Assembly: GCA_000827205.1 (NCBI GenBank) | Contig: KN832585.1 | Location: forward strand, 1-64,000 | DNA: 64,000 nucleotides | Direction: 5' to 3' | DNA from: Plicaturopsis crispa FD-325 SS-3 | Lineage: Eukaryota; Basidiomycota; Agaricomycetes; Amylocorticiales; Amylocorticiaceae | Shown: positions 20,373 to 33,105 of the stretch, piece by piece | How the letters are laid out: every line of letters starts with the position of its first letter | Position numbering within the stretch: the stretch's first letter is position 1 | Notes under the pieces: model-generated | What the model was told of the DNA's origin: nothing | Seen by the model: only the letters and a program-made list of their open reading frames with translations | Databases searched by the model: none | Translations under genes and position numbers: made by a program

Positions 20373-22503
20373 ATGATGTCCACGTCCCGCTTATTTGTAT
20401 TTCTCTTTATTGCGCCCTTCGTATTATTTTCTGCAGTCGATGCGTCCATCGGGCCTGTAGCCACCCTCGATATCAGCAACGAAGTTATCCATCCGGATGG
20501 ATTTTATCGGCGGTGTGTTCCTACCCTCTGTAGTTTTTCATTTTCCTCGATACTAAAGAGCATGCGCGTAGGGCTGTACTGGCTGGCGGTACATTCCCCG
20601 GCCCGATTATCAAAGGCAACAAAGGCGACCGCTTCCAGCTCAACGTGGTAAATCAGTTGACGGACACAAGCATGGAGACAAACACCACCGTTGTAAGTTG
20701 CCTGATGTTCCGTTCCGATGAGTCGTCTGGACTGATATTGTGAATCCAGCATTGGCACGGCATCCACCAGAACAGAACGAATTGGGCCGACGGTACAGCG
20801 TCGGTGACGCAGTGTCCGATTCGCCCTCAAAAGTCGTTTCTGTATAATTTCCCCGTGCCGGACCAGGCGGGCACCTTCTGGTACCACTGTAAGAGCCGCT
20901 TGTATTTTTTTCCTTAGACGGATAAACTGAGGCATTGGTAACCAACCAGCCCATCTTTCTACTCAATACTGCGACGGGCTGCGTGGACCGTTGATTGTGT
21001 ATGACCCACAAGATCCACACAAGAGCCTCTACGACGTCGATAACGGTACGCAGTTTTGATCGAGCATATATCATGCTCCGCGTACTCACGGTCAACGTCA
21101 ACGTCAAACCAGATTCCACCGTGATCACCCTCTCGGACTGGTGATTAAATTCGCTGTATTGATTAGTGCTTATACAACGCTAATATCTTTTCGCAGGTAC
21201 CACACACCAGCCCCCGAGGCCGGTGCCTATCCCTTTCCCGATTCCCATCTCATCAACGGGTTAGGCCGGTTCCCCAATGACACTGCCAGTGGCCCACCCC
21301 CACCGCTGGCCGTCGTGGGCGTCACCCACGGAAAACGCTATCGGTTCCGCTTGATTTCGATGGCTTGCCACCCATACTACAACTTTACGATCGATGGGCA
21401 CAACATGACTATCATCGAAGCGGACGGCGAGAATGTGCAGCCCTTGGTCGTAGACCAGATTCAGATTTTTGCGGGTATGTTTTCCTCTTGTCTTTGATTT
21501 TTTATCCTTGATCTAACGCGCGTTCTCTGCTGAAGGCCAGCGATATTCTTTCGTGCTGAATGCGCAGCAGCCGGTGGGAAATTATTGGATCCGGGTAGCG
21601 TCTAATCAAGGTCCAACTGGATTCGCCGGCGGCGTCAACTCTGCCATCCTGCGGTACGCCGGCGCAAAGATCGCGGACCCCACCACACGCAGGCCGATCA
21701 GCCAGAATCCGCTCATCGAGAGCAACCTCCACCCGCTGACGAACCCCGCCGCACCTGGCAAGGCGGGCGTCGGGAAGGCGGACATAAACCTGAAGCTGAC
21801 GCCGACATTCTCTGGCGTGCCGCCGTTCGTGAATTCAATGAACGGGACGGCGTGGGTGGGCCCGACGACGCCGGTGCTGCTGCAGATACTCAGCGGTGCT
21901 AGGAGGGCGCAGGATCTGATGCCGAAGGGTGCGGTGTATACGCTGCCGCACGGCAAGGTCGTTGAGATATCGATTCCGGGGGGTGTCATCGCAGGGCCTG
22001 TAAGTGTTTTCCTATATCAATAAAAAAACAAGCGCTCATGAGAACCTTAGCATCCGTATCATTTACACGGGGTGAGTTATCCCCGTCTTCGTAACCCATT
22101 TCATGCAACTGTAGCGCTAACATCTTATTAAGCATACATTCTCAGTTATCCAGAGCGCGGGATCGAATAAGCCAAACTATGCAACTCCAGTCCGACGGGA
22201 CGTGGTCTCAGGCGGGGCCACGTCTGCTGATAACCTAATCATTCGTTTTGTCACGGATAATTCTGGTCCGTGGTTTTTGCACTGGTGAGCACGAGTGAAA
22301 GCGTGTTGTTGCACGACATTGATTATGTGATTCAAGTCATTTGGATTGGCATCTGGAGCTGGGGATGGGCATGGTATTTGCGGAAGATACGGCTGGCACA
22401 GCCGCTCATATCGATCCCATACCAAGTGAGTGGCAATCAATTTGCTCTGCAAGTGAATCGGTCTGATATTCCAATAGGCGCGTGGAACGATCTGTGTAAA
22501 TGA
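20373..22503 (+). CDS. lcc: Secreted laccase (multicopper oxidase)
   Basis: Oxidises phenols with reduction of O2 to water, outside the cell. Eleven exons: 20373-20512, 20572-20692, 20750-20888, 20950-21045, 21113-21140, 21197-21474, 21536-21999, 22051-22071, 22133-22284, 22337-22425 and 22478-22503, giving 517 residues. A signal peptide is clear ([20 protein letters not shown]). All four copper signatures are present: [43 protein letters not shown] and [20 protein letters not shown]. The third is encoded mostly by a 21-nt exon. The residue ten positions after the T1 cysteine is Met, where most basidiomycete laccases have Leu or Phe. Several N-glycosylation sites are visible. The end SAWNDLCK is slightly shorter than usual. 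Confidence 0.95.
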
Positions 22504-22757
22504 AAGAAGGAAGGAATTGGTCTATTGTAGTCTGTAGGGGTAAAATGGGTATTCGGTGTATTTTCGGGACATTAACAAGGGACCATGCTACGATGTACTG
22601 TAGACAGTATTCGTACACTACTAATATCTATTTGTTAACGGTTTTGGTCCATGTATTTTGCTGTCAACGTTTCGATGAAATTTGCGCCACCTGCGAGCCT
22701 CGAGGCGGACGAGTTGCGATGTGGCTGTGCACAATTTCTTCGTTCACACCGTCTTCG

Positions 22758-24630
22758 ATGGACGAAATTCAGACAAAACGACTGCACGTCTCTGGCCTCA
22801 CTCCAGCCATATCCGCTGCAGACCTTACCACTCGCCTTTCCTCCTTTGGCCGCGTCGTTTCTGTCTCCACGCTCGGCACACCAGATGCACTTGGCCGCCC
22901 ACGACCGTTCGGTTTCGTCGAGATCGAGGGCACCGGTAAAGACCTCGCACGATGCGTTAACGTGCTCAGCGGAAGTACGTGGAAGGGCGCTAAACTAAGA
23001 CTCGGCGACGCAAAACCAGACTACGCGGAACGGTATGTACGATACACGCTCCGCAGTCAAAAGCCTATAAAATAAATTTACAATTACAGGATAGCAGCAG
23101 AAAATGCCCTCCCGCCGCCACCACCTCGCAAGCGCAAACGCCATGGCGCGCGAATCGCTCCCGACGTTGACCTCGACACTCCCATCACTCCTGAGGAAGC
23201 AGCAGCCCGCCCCGGCTGGCGCGTAACGCCGCTCGGCCGCGTCGTACGCCCAATACGCATGCGCCCCGAACGGCCGCTCCCGCCTCCTGAACCCGTGCGC
23301 AAAATCGTGAAAGCGAAAGACGGGAAAGACGTCGTGCAGAAAAAGAGGAAGAGGAGGGCGCGGGAGGTGCTGAGGGCGCGCAGGCGGACGATTGACCCGA
23401 CGCGGTGGGGGTCGGTGCAGTTGAAGGGGATGTTTCTGGAGAACGCGTCGGAAGCTCTGGGCACTGGGCGGGAAGCGTTGGGTGCGCAGTCTGAGGATGG
23501 TGCGAGTATCAGCTCGGGGAGTGGCAGTGAGAGCGACGGTGGATACGACGACGATGAGGAAAAGTCTGATGAGGAGGATGCGGAGATACTGGAGATACTG
23601 GATGCCCAAGTGACCTCACCACCTCCATCACCACCTCCCGTTCAACATCATCCAGTCGAGGATATACCCACCGCGGCACCTGCATCGACAATTCCCGCCC
23701 GCTCTGTATCCCCTTCCAACCTCGTCGACGACGAGAAAAAGCAATCGCTCGCACTTTTGCAATCCCTTTTCGGCGAGACGGACGACAAATGGATCGGGCG
23801 TGAGACCCTGTCGGACGTTGACGTTGATGAAGCGGCACGCGGCGACGGAGGACACGGGGGCGGCGGCGGGAGTGACATAGAAGAGGTCCCCATGGACGTC
23901 GATAATACCGAGCGTACGCTGGAGGATACAGGGGATGCGGAAGATGAAGCCCACCCGGAGACAGTGGAAGAAGCTGATGCAATTGACGAGGAGCCCCGCA
24001 CGACGGCAGCCGCGACAGACTCGCAACCGCCAAAGCAGGCACAGACTAAATTGAAGGACCTGTTTGCGCCTCGTCCGGAGGAAGGTGAGCATTGTTTCTA
24101 TCTGGTCCGGATGTCGAGATCTACATCTGCCTCCCTATCTACTTCCCCGGGAGATCTCTATCATGAACTATGTTTCTTTGCCCTCCGTTATCTCGCGATC
24201 AACTCGGATTTAATCTTGTCCGCTTGTATTCATCATCATTCACTCAATACTAACTACCCTTTTTTTCGCAGCTGGGTTTTCCCTCGTCGGCCACCTTGAC
24301 CTCGACTTCGAACTCGAGCTCGACGACACAGACCCCATCTTCAGCGCGCCGGCGCCCGCCCCACACGTGCTCGCCGAAGTGGCCCCACCGCCCACGCACT
24401 CGCACACGTATGACCCGCGCATGCCTCGCTTCTTTCCGCCGGCCAACCAGATCCACGCGCAGATGCGCACCGCCGTCGCGTCGGCGGGCTTCTTCCGCAC
24501 CGGGAGCGAGGCGGACATCCGGGCGCGCTGGGATGCAGAGAAGCTGGAGCTAACGCGGGACTGGAAGAAGCGGGCGAGGGAGGCAGGGAAGACGAGGAAG
24601 CGCAGAGGGGGCGCTGGGGAAGGGGAGTGA
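22758..24630 (+). CDS. RRM-containing nucleolar protein, Nop8-like
   Basis: Exons 22758-23032, 23090-24084 and 24272-24630 give 542 residues. An N-terminal RNA recognition motif is clear: RLHVSGLTP as RNP2-like strand and RPFGFVEIEG as RNP1, residues 8-85. A basic segment (PPRKRKRHGAR, RVTPLGRVVRPIRMRP, KKRKRRAREVLRARR) and a long acidic, Ser-rich linker follow. The C-terminal block (HTYDPRMPRFFPPANQIHAQ, then FFRTGSEADIRARWDAEKLE and LTRDWKKRAREAGK) is the conserved end of fungal Nop8/NOL8-type 60S ribosome biogenesis factors. The name rests on domain order and that tail. It lies 254 bp downstream of the laccase on the same strand, a chance neighbour. Confidence 0.8.
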
Positions 24631-25061
24631 CGGAATACACACTGCTGCATGTACGATGCTTTGTAGTGTCAGGATCTAGGGAAAGTTGGTAATAGCAGGC
24701 AGTTCTATGGACTGATGAGCAAATGCATCAGCACTCCAGATATGAATGCAGATTCACGGACGCCACAATGAGTAAATACTGCTCCGAGTTGCTTCGAATT
24801 TCGTAGGCGTTGTTTGGCTCCAACCACTGGAGCAAACATCTCAGCCACATTTCGGCGTCTGGTGCGGCTTTCAGCGTACGTCGAACGACGAGCATCTGGT
24901 AGCTCATTATTTGATTTATATATAAGTAAGCTAGGGTACAGTCTAAAATCTACAGGAGTCCCAAATTCCCAACGATGCAGTGTATACAACACCAATGCAG
25001 GTACAATCCAATAATCATACTGAACACGATGCACTGCAGAAAGAGAAAACACAGCAAGATG
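24631..25061. other. Convergent intergenic region
   Basis: The 3' ends of the Nop8-like gene and the IBtk-like gene face each other here. I see nothing coding. Confidence 0.6.
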
Positions 25062-28000
25062 TCAAGAGTCCGCCACATCCGATGCCTGTTTATTTGCACG
25101 ACTGCGCCGAGGTTTGCGTGCCGCTTGAGAGACAGGAACAGGCATTGTGCTCGCGGATTTCTGCTCTTTCGGACCCTTCTGTTTCCGCGGGGCCTTCCGC
25201 GGCTTCGCTGAGCGCGGTGGCTCCTGTTCGGCCGCTTCCAGTCTCAGCCGCTCCTCCTCAGCCGCCCACCACTTCAAAAAGTCCGCTTCTGCCTGGCGGG
25301 CCTGCTCCTCCTCCTGGATCTCCCGCAAGGAACGCTTGTCCCGCGTCGGCGCGGCGCCCTGGTCGAGCTGGAGCTGTTGTATGGCCACGAAGGATAGCGA
25401 GGCTTCTAGCGAGGACGGCTCCACCACAGGCTGCACCGGTGGCAGCGTCCACGCGGCACCATCGACCTTGCCGCTACAGCGACGTTAGTCAGTCAACGCA
25501 TACACTAAGAGAAGGGTATACGGGGCTTACGAAACACGACGAGGGGCAGAAGACCCCGCCTTGGGCAGTGTCTGTTTGGAAGGGAAGAAGACGGGCCCGA
25601 GGCCAGGTCGTGTTGGCTGAGATGGAGACCCGGAGACTGCACTCCGCCCCAGGCTCGGTGGGGTGCCAGGAATTGCAGCGCCACGTTCGACACTGGACGG
25701 CCCAACTTCTGACAGGCTGATAGGTGCAGGCATGGGTTTCCCGGCCGGTATCCGCCACGGTGATCGTGATGAGCTGCCCGCTCTATCGAGGTTCTCCGAC
25801 GACGACGACCATTGCAGTTTGCGTCGGTTCTTTTGCGGGGTCCGTTCGGCCGCGGAGAGTTTAGAACTCGAAGCGTCAAACGAACCAGGACCACGATAGG
25901 CTGGAGTAGGACCACGATTCGACCGCTCAGCCTCAGCCATAATGGCCTTCATATCAGCCCTACACACACTATTAGAAAATCATGAAGAGATCCGAGAACA
26001 GAAGACGTACTTCGGCAATGCCGATTTCCCTTTCCATGGCTCAGACGGCTCGCCTACATCGGGTAGCGACGCCAGCACGGGCCCTTTCTCCATGTTCAGC
26101 GCCGGCAAAGGCTCCGCCCCGTCCATCTCGAACAGATCCTCCTCATCGTTGGAGGGCGGCGGGCGGTTTACAGGGAGCGAGCGCATCGACGGACTGCCCA
26201 ACGAAAGCGAAGTCACCGAGGGCCGTCTAGAGTTTTTGAGGCTCGCCGGGGACAGCTTGGGCGACTCCCTGAGAGAACCCTTGCTGCGGATAATGGGCTG
26301 CGCAAAGTCCTGCTGCTCAAGCCATGCGCGGTGCTTCTCCATGGCCTGCTGCGCCTGACGGCCCGAGCGCGTGATTGGGGACTTGTCTGTCTGCGCGCAG
26401 CGCACGAAGGTGGCAAGCTGCTTGACGAGGTTGGGGCTCAGGTCGTCGAGCATGTGGCTTTCAAGAAAGAGCTCCATGTTCGCCGCGATATAGCTTTGGA
26501 CGGCGTCGACGAGCGCGGTGGCGTGGAAGTGCGTTGCGTCGGCGAGGATGAAGCAGGCGTTGTTAGCGTTTAGATGTTCCAGGATGCACGCCGAGCATAG
26601 TAGGACGAGGCGGTCCAATAAAAGTTCGTTCTATGAGCCTCTGCATTAGCGAGATGATCGGCAGACCTTTGCGTATGTGCTTACAGCGGCAGACATGACT
26701 TCGAACACGAACTCCAGTGCGTTATCCAAAGATTCCACAAAATCTGTTAGTTTCCAATCAGTCGAACGTCCTGCTGAGTGAAGATTCGCAACACAACACG
26801 CACCAAGCGTCTCAAACAACCCCGTCTCAACACCACAGCACATATATCGAAGCACGAACTCCATAACGCACCAGCTCAAATGCCTCATGTCGACGCTCAG
26901 CGTCCCGTCCCCATCCCATCTCCTAACTGTCCAATCATTATCGTCGAAGAAAGCAGCGAAAAACGGGGACCGTGCCCGCAATATTGTAGAATGGCACATC
27001 ACGTCCCGATCTGACAGGCGCAGCACCACGTTCGCAGCGAGCGGATCTGCACGGCGCATCCCTTGTGCGTCGTTAAACAGGTGCGTCAGGTCGGCGGCGA
27101 GGGATGCGGCAGGGGCACGTTTCGCGGGCGATTCCATGGCAGTTGTCAACAGGGGCAGGTCCAGGATACGGGCGAGGGCTTGGAGCTCGGTCTTCACGGC
27201 TGCGGGGTTGACGTGCTGTTCGTGGAGCTGGACATGGGCGGCAGTGGAGATGCGACGGTCCCATATCGCGAGCAGCTCGTCTGAATACAGGTAGCCAAGG
27301 AGGATGGCGACAGAGATGGGGCTACAGCCGGTAATTGACAGATGGGGCTTGGATGCAGACGGCATGCGGGAGGATCGGGAAAACATGTCTGCCGAAACAA
27401 TGGAGATCTTCGCGCGCTCATCCCGCAGGACCTGACCGGTGGACAGGACTTCGTTGAGCATAAAGCATCGCGCCGCGAGAACGACGCGATGGGCGGGGAA
27501 GACAAGCCCCGACGATACGTGCACGCCGATATCCGCGCCGTGCGCGACAGCGATGCCAAATTCTGCTGCGCCGGTATGCTCGCGCCCAAGGAGCGCGAGG
27601 AGCCGCAAGAGCACCGCAACATCTCTCTGTATCGGCACATCGTCTTCATCGTCATCTGCATCTAGCACAGGCGATGCAACAATGGCTGCCTCAGGCAATG
27701 GGACGCCCACAAGGTACGGCTGCACGCCTGCAAGGTCCTCCGCTAACGTGCGTCCGGTCAGCTCGATCGGTGCCGGCCTGTAATCGCGCCTCAGCGCCCC
27801 AAACGCGCCCGTGTTGTTCGCGCACACCTGCACGACGCGCTGTATGCCCGGCACGCGCTGAAACTTGAACGCCTTCGCACCGCCGCTCTTGGTGCTACTG
27901 CGGCTACGCACGAACACATGCCCCGAGTCCGTGCAAATGATGATCGAGCCGTCCTGGCCCAGCGCCACGTCCCTAACCGCGCTGAACTGCTTCCGCAGCG

Positions 28001-29588
28001 CCCACACGCGCTGGGGCTTCACCACCGCGCCGCGCTCCTTGTCCGCCTCCGCGGGCTTCGGCACCGCGAACACGAAGAGCTCGCCGTTCGCGGACAGCGC
28101 GGCGAACGTGTCGTCGCAGCTCGTGACCTTGGCGATGTTCGCGTCGCGCACGGCCTGTGGGGGCCGGTACACCTGCATCTCCGCGGGGAACGCGTGGTCC
28201 GGGAAGTTCACCTTGAAATGGCGGTCGTTCCATATGCACAGCACGTCGTGCGTGTCGAGCAGACACACCATTGCGGAGTCCTGCGCACGGGTCAACAATC
28301 CGTTAGCCGCTGCCCAAACACGCAGACGCCGACACGCAGACGCACCGTGAGCGCGATCGCAAGCACCGCCTGCGCGACCTTTGTGACCTTGCGCGGGGCG
28401 ACCTGCACGGGCTGCTCGTGGCCAAGCTGCCCGCTGTTCGTGCCCCACGTAAAGACGTCGCGATCTGTCCAGCACGCGGAGGCAGTCTTGCACGCGGCGA
28501 CGCCGCGCACGTACTCCTTCTTGAGGGCGCCGTGCACCTTGCGCGGCGCGGCTTGGATAGGCTCATCGAGCCGCCCGAGGCCCTCGACAACGTAGCCGAG
28601 CTGCGCGAAGCGGTTCAGGCCCCAGGAGAGGACCTCCCCGGCGCTGGTGAGCGCGAGCGTGTGGTCCTGGCCGAGCGCGACGGCGACGATGGTGTGCGAG
28701 AGCGGCTGCAGGGGCGCCGGGGTGTACTGCGTGTGCCGTCCTGGCCCAAGGCTGCCATGCTTCTGGTCAGAGATAGCCTGGTCATGGTGCTTGGTGAGGC
28801 ACGTACCGTCCCCCGCTGCCAAACCCGCACATACGCAGATTGCCGTGAGGCTCGGACGTGACGACGGCTGGCGGGGACGTCAGAGCGTACGTGGGCACTG
28901 TGCGCGGGGCTTACCGGTGTGGAGGCGCGACATCTGCACTTGACGCACGTGGATAGGGATACCGTCCTTCGGCGGGAGGGCGACGTGCTCGGGATGCGCT
29001 CTGTCGTCGCTGTCGGCATGCGCTAGGGTCGCATTTCTGCACTTCCGTTAGACGGGTCCGATCGAAGCCAACGATACGCACCTGTTCGCGCCCCAAGTAA
29101 AGAGCTCCATGTCGCCCTCTGCGGAAGGTTTCGTGGTCCGTAAGGTCGCATTGTACACATCAAACGGTCCGTAGCCCTCGAGGTCTTTAAGAGACGTGTC
29201 CGTATCTGCGCGCTGTAACAGAAGACGACTGTCTTCCGGTAAGCACAAACAGCAAACAGAGGTATCTGCACACATACGCGGCAGCAATGTTCCCGTGGTA
29301 CAACGCTCTGTGCAATGGCGTCCAATGACTCTCCATATCGGCGACATTCACGTTGATAGTCGGCTGCGCAAGCAGTATGCGCACGAATTCGAGTGCCCAC
29401 GGCTCCGGTGTTGTGCAGGCCAGGTGCAGCACGGTGCGACCGAGTGCGTCGCGAGCGTTGACATCGACGGCTAGCGGGCTGGGGCGAGTGAGGGACGCGG
29501 GTTGTCCGCGGCCGCTGCTGCCGCTGTCAAGGATGCGGTGAAAGGCATGCTGGTTGCGCAGAGTAAAGCAGGAATGGAGCTGGGTCAT
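25062..29588 (-). CDS. Ankyrin/RCC1/BTB protein, IBtk-like
   Basis: Ten exons: 29588-29278, 29228-29082, 29036-28915, 28867-28807, 28751-28346, 28280-26804, 26743-26685, 26630-26011, 25959-25531 and 25473-25062, giving 1347 residues. Order of domains: ankyrin repeats at about 45-130 (VNARDALGRTVLHLACTTPE, WTPLHRALYHGNIAAA), an RCC1-type propeller at about 140-560 (LFTWGANRNATLAHADSDDR, CGFGSGGRLGPGRHTQ, FTWGTNSGQLGHEQ), and two BTB/POZ domains at about 610 and 790 (VSSGLVFPAHRVVLAARCFM, VLRLSDRDVMCHSTILRARS). A disordered Ser/Pro-rich tail ends in charged helices. This is the architecture of human IBtk, a Cullin-3 substrate adaptor. An adaptor role is inferred from it. The ankyrin start is the first in-frame ATG. 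Confidence 0.9.
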
Positions 29589-31072
29589 GCAGAGGATGCG
29601 GGGATTGTGCCGGCGTGATAAGGCGCCAGCAGGGTTGTTCGACTCGTTTGAAGGCTGGAGTCGAGACGGGGGAAAGCTGAAGACAAGATGTATAAGTTAG
29701 AGAAAGCGAGGAGTCTAGTAGAATACAGAAAGAGTGAAGACTGTCGAGGACGACGACGAACGTGCTCGGGACCTTCAGAGTCAGTCGCTGTCCGACCCCA
29801 GTCAGTGACGTTCCGCGCTGACATAACCGAGCTCCGGGACCGGGAGCCGTAACCGATTTCCAAATTCCGGGTGGCTCGCGATTTCGGTTAGGCACCCCTA
29901 TCTTGCATCTCGACTCCTCATGCTTGCGAGCGAACAGCGTCGCACACCAAGCTGTAGTGCGTCGGGTTCCCGCTCGCCGCTGTGGGCAACGATACGGGGA
30001 CACGTACGTGGAGTCGTGGGCGACGTTCGATGCAACTCAAACAACGCCACGTCGATCCATGGATCAAGGGCAGCATAGCTGAGTGCCCCAAGTATCGATA
30101 TTTTGTCCAGTATACGCCGTAACATAATGACCCATGCCACGGTTTTCACAGCAGCCATCTCGTCGCGTGTTATTGCCAAGCACGGCGCAGATGATCACAT
30201 CCTTCGGACTGCTCTGGCCATGCACGGATGGCACACCACTCCTGTGCAATCAACTACGCGTCGACATGCCCCACTACAGCCTCCTCACTGAGCTCAACAC
30301 GTCGTCTGTATGCCCAGATCCGCGAAGCCGAGACTCATCACGCTGCTGTCCTTAGGACACACGGACTCGTCCGCTCTCAACCCTGCAGGACGACACGCGT
30401 CCTTGAGACACATACTGGCCTCGTATCACGACATCCGACGCGTCCTTTCACTACTAGGCGTGTATGCCACATCATTTGGATGCGGTTTTACCTCTGGACG
30501 CGTGACTGTCGCCTGCGTCGCACTGCTCTTCGAACATGTCCTCGCTGCCATGAATGAACCACTCTAGCTCGACGTACCTCGTCGTGGATACAGACGCGTA
30601 ACGCGTGTCTCGACGCATTCCAGCCTTCTTCCAATCCGACTATAGGTCTCTAGAATGGAGGTGCGACTGATAGCGTCTGTGTAGCAGAGACTACGATCAA
30701 TCCGCTAGCGTCTTGACTCGTCTACGAGAGCATCGCCTGTCGCCTAGAGCTGAGCACGTCTAGTCCAATCTATAGCCAGCAAGCGGCGATTTTCGAACGG
30801 TTGTGGTGTTCGAGAGAGATGGAAACCGACGAGGAATGCGGAGGCGGCGGTCCTTGGTTAGCTCTAAGCTAATGGCTTCAGCGCCGCGGGTCAGGTGTGA
30901 ACCGACTTGGTTCGGTATGTGGTTCGAGACGGTTGCCGGCCATTCACGGCCATGAGATGAATTAACCCCTAGCTCTCCAGCTTCAAGCCTCCTCTACCTC
31001 AGTCTTGATGTTCTATCATTGCCCTTATTCCCCCACAATCCCTACGATTTCTCGCAGACTTGTAGCTACACC
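29589..31072. other. Divergent intergenic region
   Basis: About 1.5 kb between the IBtk-like gene (minus) and the reductase gene (plus). Open frames occur on both strands but with no conserved motif. It must hold both promoters. Confidence 0.5.
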
Positions 31073-33105
31073 ATGTCGACAATGTTGCGCAGAATTAGCA
31101 GCGCGACGCAGCGGCGCCCGTCCACCGTGCCCCCACCGATCCCGCCAGTAATTCACGCTCTTGTGTCGCAGCCTGGCAACACCGTCGCCGTTCAAGACAT
31201 ACCATTTGAAGACGAGGTTGCGCCGCATCAAGTCATCGTGCGTCGCGTATGCTTCTCTTCATATTTCTGGGTAACTGATGGAGAAAATGCGCGCAGATAC
31301 ATGTGCGGGCAGTCGGTCTGAACCCAACTGACTGGAAGGTGCGTGCACCGTTAACTTGCAGTCTCGTGGATATATAAATCATGGTCTATACAGTACGCGC
31401 TTGGAGACTGGGGTGCGCCCGGGTTTGTCGTTGGATGCGATGCCGCCGGTGACGTTGTGCGCGTCGGCACCGACGTGCACCATCTGAGAGTGGGCGATCG
31501 TGCAGCAGGGTTCACGTACGCCTTTCCTGCTGATGTTCCTCTCGAGCTCTCACGACTTGGCCTTTATATGTAGGCAGGGCACGACAGACGCGCATAACGG
31601 CGCGTTTGCAGAGTATGTCCGCTTCGACTGTGCAGTAGTGTTCAGAATTCCGGACCTTATGAAATACGACGAGGCTGCGTCATTACCAGTAAGCGAAGTA
31701 GCACGTTCTCTCGATCCGTCCGCTCATATATATCTACTGGACGGCGTAGATGTCACTCATGACAGCCGCACAGGCCCTCCACAGTAGGCTACTCCTCGTT
31801 GTGCGCAAACATCATGCTAAAGATCCCACAGTGCGTTTCAAGCTACCAGTGCCTAACCCGCCCAATCCACCGGCGGTGAACGGTCCGACCATCCTTATCT
31901 GGGGAGGCTCTACGTCCGTGTAAGCATCCTCTGAATTTACTTCGCAGCGGTCACTGTTCTGACTCGCCCCCAGCGGCACGCACGCGATTCAGCTCGCGCG
32001 CCTCGCGGGCGCAGATGTACTCGCGGCGGCGTACCCTTCAAAAGCAGCATTCGAGGCCCTCCGCGAGCTCGGCGTGCGTGAGTGCATAGACTACCAGGCC
32101 AAGGACGCGGCGCATGCAATCCGCCACGCCGCGAAAGCGCGCGAGAGCACGGACGGCTCGCCGAAGAAGGCCGGGGTCCAGTTCGCGCTAGACTGTGTGT
32201 GCGACGAACGCAGCACGAAGGCATGCATCGTACGTGCTTTCTGAGTACAACGTCGTCGTCGTAGCCGCGTACTGAAGTGGTGACAGGACGCGATTGGGAG
32301 ACGGGGCGGGGTGGTGGCAACATTACTGCCCGTGTCCGAGAAAATAAAGCGGCGGAGAGCTGATGTGCGCGTGGAGTGCGTTGACGACTACTTAGTCCCC
32401 CTCTGCCTTGTCACCTGCGTACGCGCTCACGAACACGCTCTAGATTCACACTCGTATTCTCCGACCTCGGACACCCTGTGCGTCTCCTCCAGTCCTCTCT
32501 TACCTCTCGCTGCCCTGACTACAGCGCCACTCATAACTCGTGCAGGTGACATTTGCAAACCTCCCGACGGCAACGCTCCCTGCGATGCCAGACGATCGCG
32601 CGCACGCCCTCGCGTACGTCAGCACGACGTTGCCCGCGCTCTTCCAGTGGCAGAAGGGCGGCGGCGTTGGCGGGGCGGTGCGGATACCGGCGCTAAAGAG
32701 GATGCCTGGTGGCCTCGCTCGTACGTCGGTAGTCCCGAGTTTCACACTGATGTGCACCACTGACCTTTTGGGCACATAGGCATCGCAGAAGGGCTCGAGC
32801 TGATGCAGCGCGGGGAGTACGGCCGTGAGAAGCTCGTGTACAGCTGCCCGCGGGCGAGGACGAGGGGCGCGAGCTTGTTGGCTGCGATTAGCCCACGTTC
32901 GCCGGCGTCGACGGCCCCCCTTGCAGAGGCGACTGTGGCCACCCCAGGTGCAGGCTCGGCCATTGTGGGGGATGAAAATCCTGCAAATGCTCTCGAGAGA
33001 AATCCGACGACTGCGGTAGAGGATGCATCTGCTGTTACGGACGGCGGAAGCCCGACGAGTGCGACGGTGGATGAAGAGCCGATGCATGCGAGCGTTGCGG
33101 CCTAG
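31073..33105 (+). CDS. Medium-chain zinc-type dehydrogenase/reductase (enoyl-reductase-like)
   Basis: Nine exons: 31073-31237, 31297-31338, 31394-31515, 31574-31688, 31750-31919, 31974-32229, 32287 to about 32418, 32546-32720 and 32780-33105, giving about 500 residues. The GroES-like part has HVRAVGLNPTDWK, GFVVGCDAAGDVVRVG and VGDRAAGFT. The nucleotide-binding fold has PTILIWGGSTSVGTHAIQLA, and the segment GRRGGVVATLLP follows. These features place it with the MDR superfamily, near fungal trans-enoyl reductases and quinone-oxidoreductase-like proteins; the catalytic zinc ligands of true alcohol dehydrogenases are not evident. The seventh donor is uncertain; the one chosen keeps the frame. 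The C-terminal about 70 residues are a low-complexity Ala/Thr/Glu extension unusual for the family. Substrate unknown. Confidence 0.85.
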
